Below, in pieces: positions 33,466-35,172 of a stretch of DNA of 35,172 nt. A program made the position numbers and the translations under genes. Location: assembly GCF_000003605.2 (NCBI RefSeq), contig NW_003122418.1:2747-37918 (forward strand). Direction: 5' to 3'. This DNA is from Saccoglossus kowalevskii. Its lineage: Eukaryota > Hemichordata > Enteropneusta > Harrimaniidae. The notes under the pieces were generated by a model. That model worked only from the letters and a program-made list of their open reading frames with translations, made no database searches and had not been told where the DNA came from. The first letter of the stretch is position 1. Each line of letters opens with the position of its first letter.

Positions 33466-34227
33466 CTATTCGACCTCACACACGTCATTTTTAAAAACAC
33501 ACACGTCATTTTAAACACACACGCCATTTTAATATACACATCATTTAAAACACACGTCGTTTTTAAACACACGTCATTTTTAAAACACACGTCATTTTAA
33601 TACACACATCATTTTTAATACCCACACGCCGTTTTTAAAAACACATAATTTTTAATACACACGCGTCTTTTTAAAACTAACACGTCATTTTTAAACACAC
33701 ACATTGTTTTTAAACACACGTCATTTTTAAAACACACACATCGTTTTTCAACACACGTATCATTTTAATACACACGTGATTTTTAAAACACACACGTCTT
33801 TTTTAAACACACACGCTATTTAAAATACACGCATCATTTTTTAATACAATACATTTAATGCACATACCATTAATAAGCACAGTCACACCGTTTTTAAAAT
33901 GCATACATCATTTTAAAACACACGCCACTGCCTCCAATACGTACGTAATTTAGAATTATTAGTCAGTTTTATTCTAGTATACACAAAATAATAAATTTAC
34001 ATTCCACGCCTCGTACACACACGCTATTTAAAACAAACACATGATTTTTGTAATGCACATATATTTAATGCATATACCATTAAAAAGCACAGTCACGCCG
34101 TTTTTAAAATGCATACATCATTTTAAAACACACACGCCACGGCCTCCAATACGTACGTAATTTTGAATCATTAGTACGTTTTATTCTAGTATACACAAAA
34201 TAATAAATTTACATTCCGCACCTCGTA
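33466..34227. repeat. Right arm minisatellite with duplicated outer end
   Basis: Inverted equivalent of the left arm (ACACACGTCATTTTTAAA units). The outer ~200 bp occurs twice with a 210-bp offset: AGTCACACCG at 33881 and AGTCACGCCG at 34091. An internal copy of the terminus, ATTCCACGCCTCGTA, ends near 34015. Confidence 0.85.
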
Positions 34228-34539
34228 TGAGATAAAAAACAACAACAATGCTTGACAGAATTTATTTTAGTGAAGAAAATGATAAATGACTGAATATGTT
34301 AGGTTTTGATCAGTATAACTTGTTTACTTTCACATTTGACTTTTGGCTTAAAAAATAAAAAAAAAAATATTTTTGACCATTTCTGTTTTCTCATTGCAAT
34401 AGTGTTGTGGAAATCAATGACAACTCAACTAATGTTGCAAACCCCCCCCCTAATTAGACGTAATATTCCCCATAATCTAGCACATGATGAACTGAAATTA
34501 AATTAAGTGCGCTACTAAGTACCCACACTCCCCCAAAAA

Positions 34540-34640
34540 GCATGATTTCTGTATTTCAATGAAACTTGGTAAAACAAGTACTACTAATCATCATATTTCA
34601 ATGAAACTTGGTACATCAATGCAAAAGTACAATGCAAAGA
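34540..34640 (+). repeat. Direct duplication with ATTTCAATGAAACTTGGTA
   Basis: The 19-mer occurs twice, at about 34552 and 34598, a 46-bp spacing. The related GATGAAACTTGGTGCATAG occurs near 35137, suggesting remnants of one dispersed repeat family. Confidence 0.6.
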
Positions 34641-34985
34641 CCTGACCAGTTTGCAGTTAAAGTATCATTACCTAATTTACATAATAATTAGTTAATAATT
34701 TTTTGGCTTTTCTATTCATATCTGAAGTACTAATCAACACATTGCAATGACATTTACATGCATTGTTGATTGCTAAGAACTTGTTTATGTGCTTTTGAAT
34801 AAATTTGACTGCTATTAAACCACAAATGTAAATCAAATGTATTTTCTGTGAGTATTATAAACTTCAATACTGGATCACATTGTTTTCATCTTGTGCATCT
34901 CAAATAGCAGACAAATATTAGTCACCAAGCTTCTTGTTTGAAGGCTAATCTTAAATTTGGAATTAATTTTAAATATGCCTCCAAT

Positions 34986-35172
34986 ACACATGGGAGTTCT
35001 TTTTTAGCTTTCTTTTTGACTCCCATGTGCGAAGCACATAATAGGAGTCTTTGCAGTTAGTGTGTCTGTGTGTGTGTATGTGTGTATGTGTGTCCGACTG
35101 TTCCACTGCTATCTCAAGAACCATACATCAGTTTTTGATGAAACTTGGTGCATAGATACTCTGGGCCAATGC
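34986..35172 (+). repeat. Dispersed repeat with nested inverted motifs and GT microsatellite
   Basis: CACATGGGAGT and ACTCCCATGTG are 11-bp inverted repeats 21 bp apart; the second arm also pairs with GCACATAATAGGAGT. A TGTG-rich microsatellite (35058-35093) follows, then CTATCTCAAGAACC and TTTTGATGAAACTTGGTGC. This module type is common in marine invertebrate genomes in my recollection. It runs off the window. Confidence 0.55.

Larger units (their letters stand above)
32563..34233. mobile_element. Foldback element with long repeat-filled inverted arms
   Basis: Bounded by TGAGAT at 32563-32568 and again at 34228-34233, a likely 6-bp target duplication. The element (32569-34227) starts TGCGAGGCGCGGAATG and ends CATTCCGCACCTCGTA on the complementary reading, followed on each side by a highly similar ~130-bp outer segment. 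Inward, the left arm (to ~33085) consists of GTGTGTTTTAAAAATGACGT-like units of 18-22 bp, and the right arm (from ~33466) is the inverted equivalent. The centre holds unrelated sequence and three ~80-bp tandem repeats. There is no transposase frame. This is the structure of a foldback transposon. Confidence 0.85.

Noticed and set aside
33313-33600. 95-codon frame with KTHVxFKHTSF-like repeats
   Set aside because: By-product of the foldback arm repeats.

Overview
The window is animal nuclear DNA: low GC, spliced protein genes, a Krüppel-like factor, pol III tRNA genes and several retroelement classes. The mix (Penelope-like element, L1/Tx1-type LINE, foldback element, compact NRF1/YY1-type promoter motifs) suits a marine invertebrate bilaterian. 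I cannot name the species.

Layout. 1-5352 is a tandem array of tRNA-Leu(UAA) genes on the minus strand, with a 157-bp period and 16 copies (two cut short, several decayed). It is split at 675-3587 by a 5'-truncated, internally deleted LINE in minus orientation. 6632-11405 (+) carries a six-exon gene, with its 5' end unresolved, for a roughly 1,212-residue protein with a CxxC-containing domain, a block of DGxFYP repeats and a long Ser/Lys-rich tail; I do not recognise the family. 11631-11892 is a GC-rich MITE-like element. 13341-16488 is a rearranged Penelope-like retroelement with two fragments head to head, flanked by inverted terminal repeats; the left repeat holds a recognisable hammerhead ribozyme. 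17325-17412 is an intron-containing tRNA-Tyr(GUA), followed by a 16-17 bp minisatellite. 18000-26000 is largely gene-free, with LINE-like tails and two promoter-like clusters. 26182-27297 (-) is an intronless KLF15-like transcription factor with TATA and CCAAT boxes and a poly(A) signal. 27470-30880 has no supported gene. 30930-31395 is a LINE 3' remnant. 31598-31856 (+) is the first coding exon of an unrecognised gene whose start codon lies inside a YY1-like/NRF1-like promoter. Its putative first intron holds a 1.66-kb foldback element (32569-34227) with long inverted arms of ~20-bp repeats and a probable 6-bp target duplication. The right edge (34500-35172) is another dispersed repeat.

The three protein genes show no functional link to one another. 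The most notable items are the tRNA array with its ordered spacer types and LINE interruption, the hammerhead-bearing Penelope rearrangement, the foldback element and the DGxFYP protein. All family assignments come from reading motifs by eye; no database search was run.
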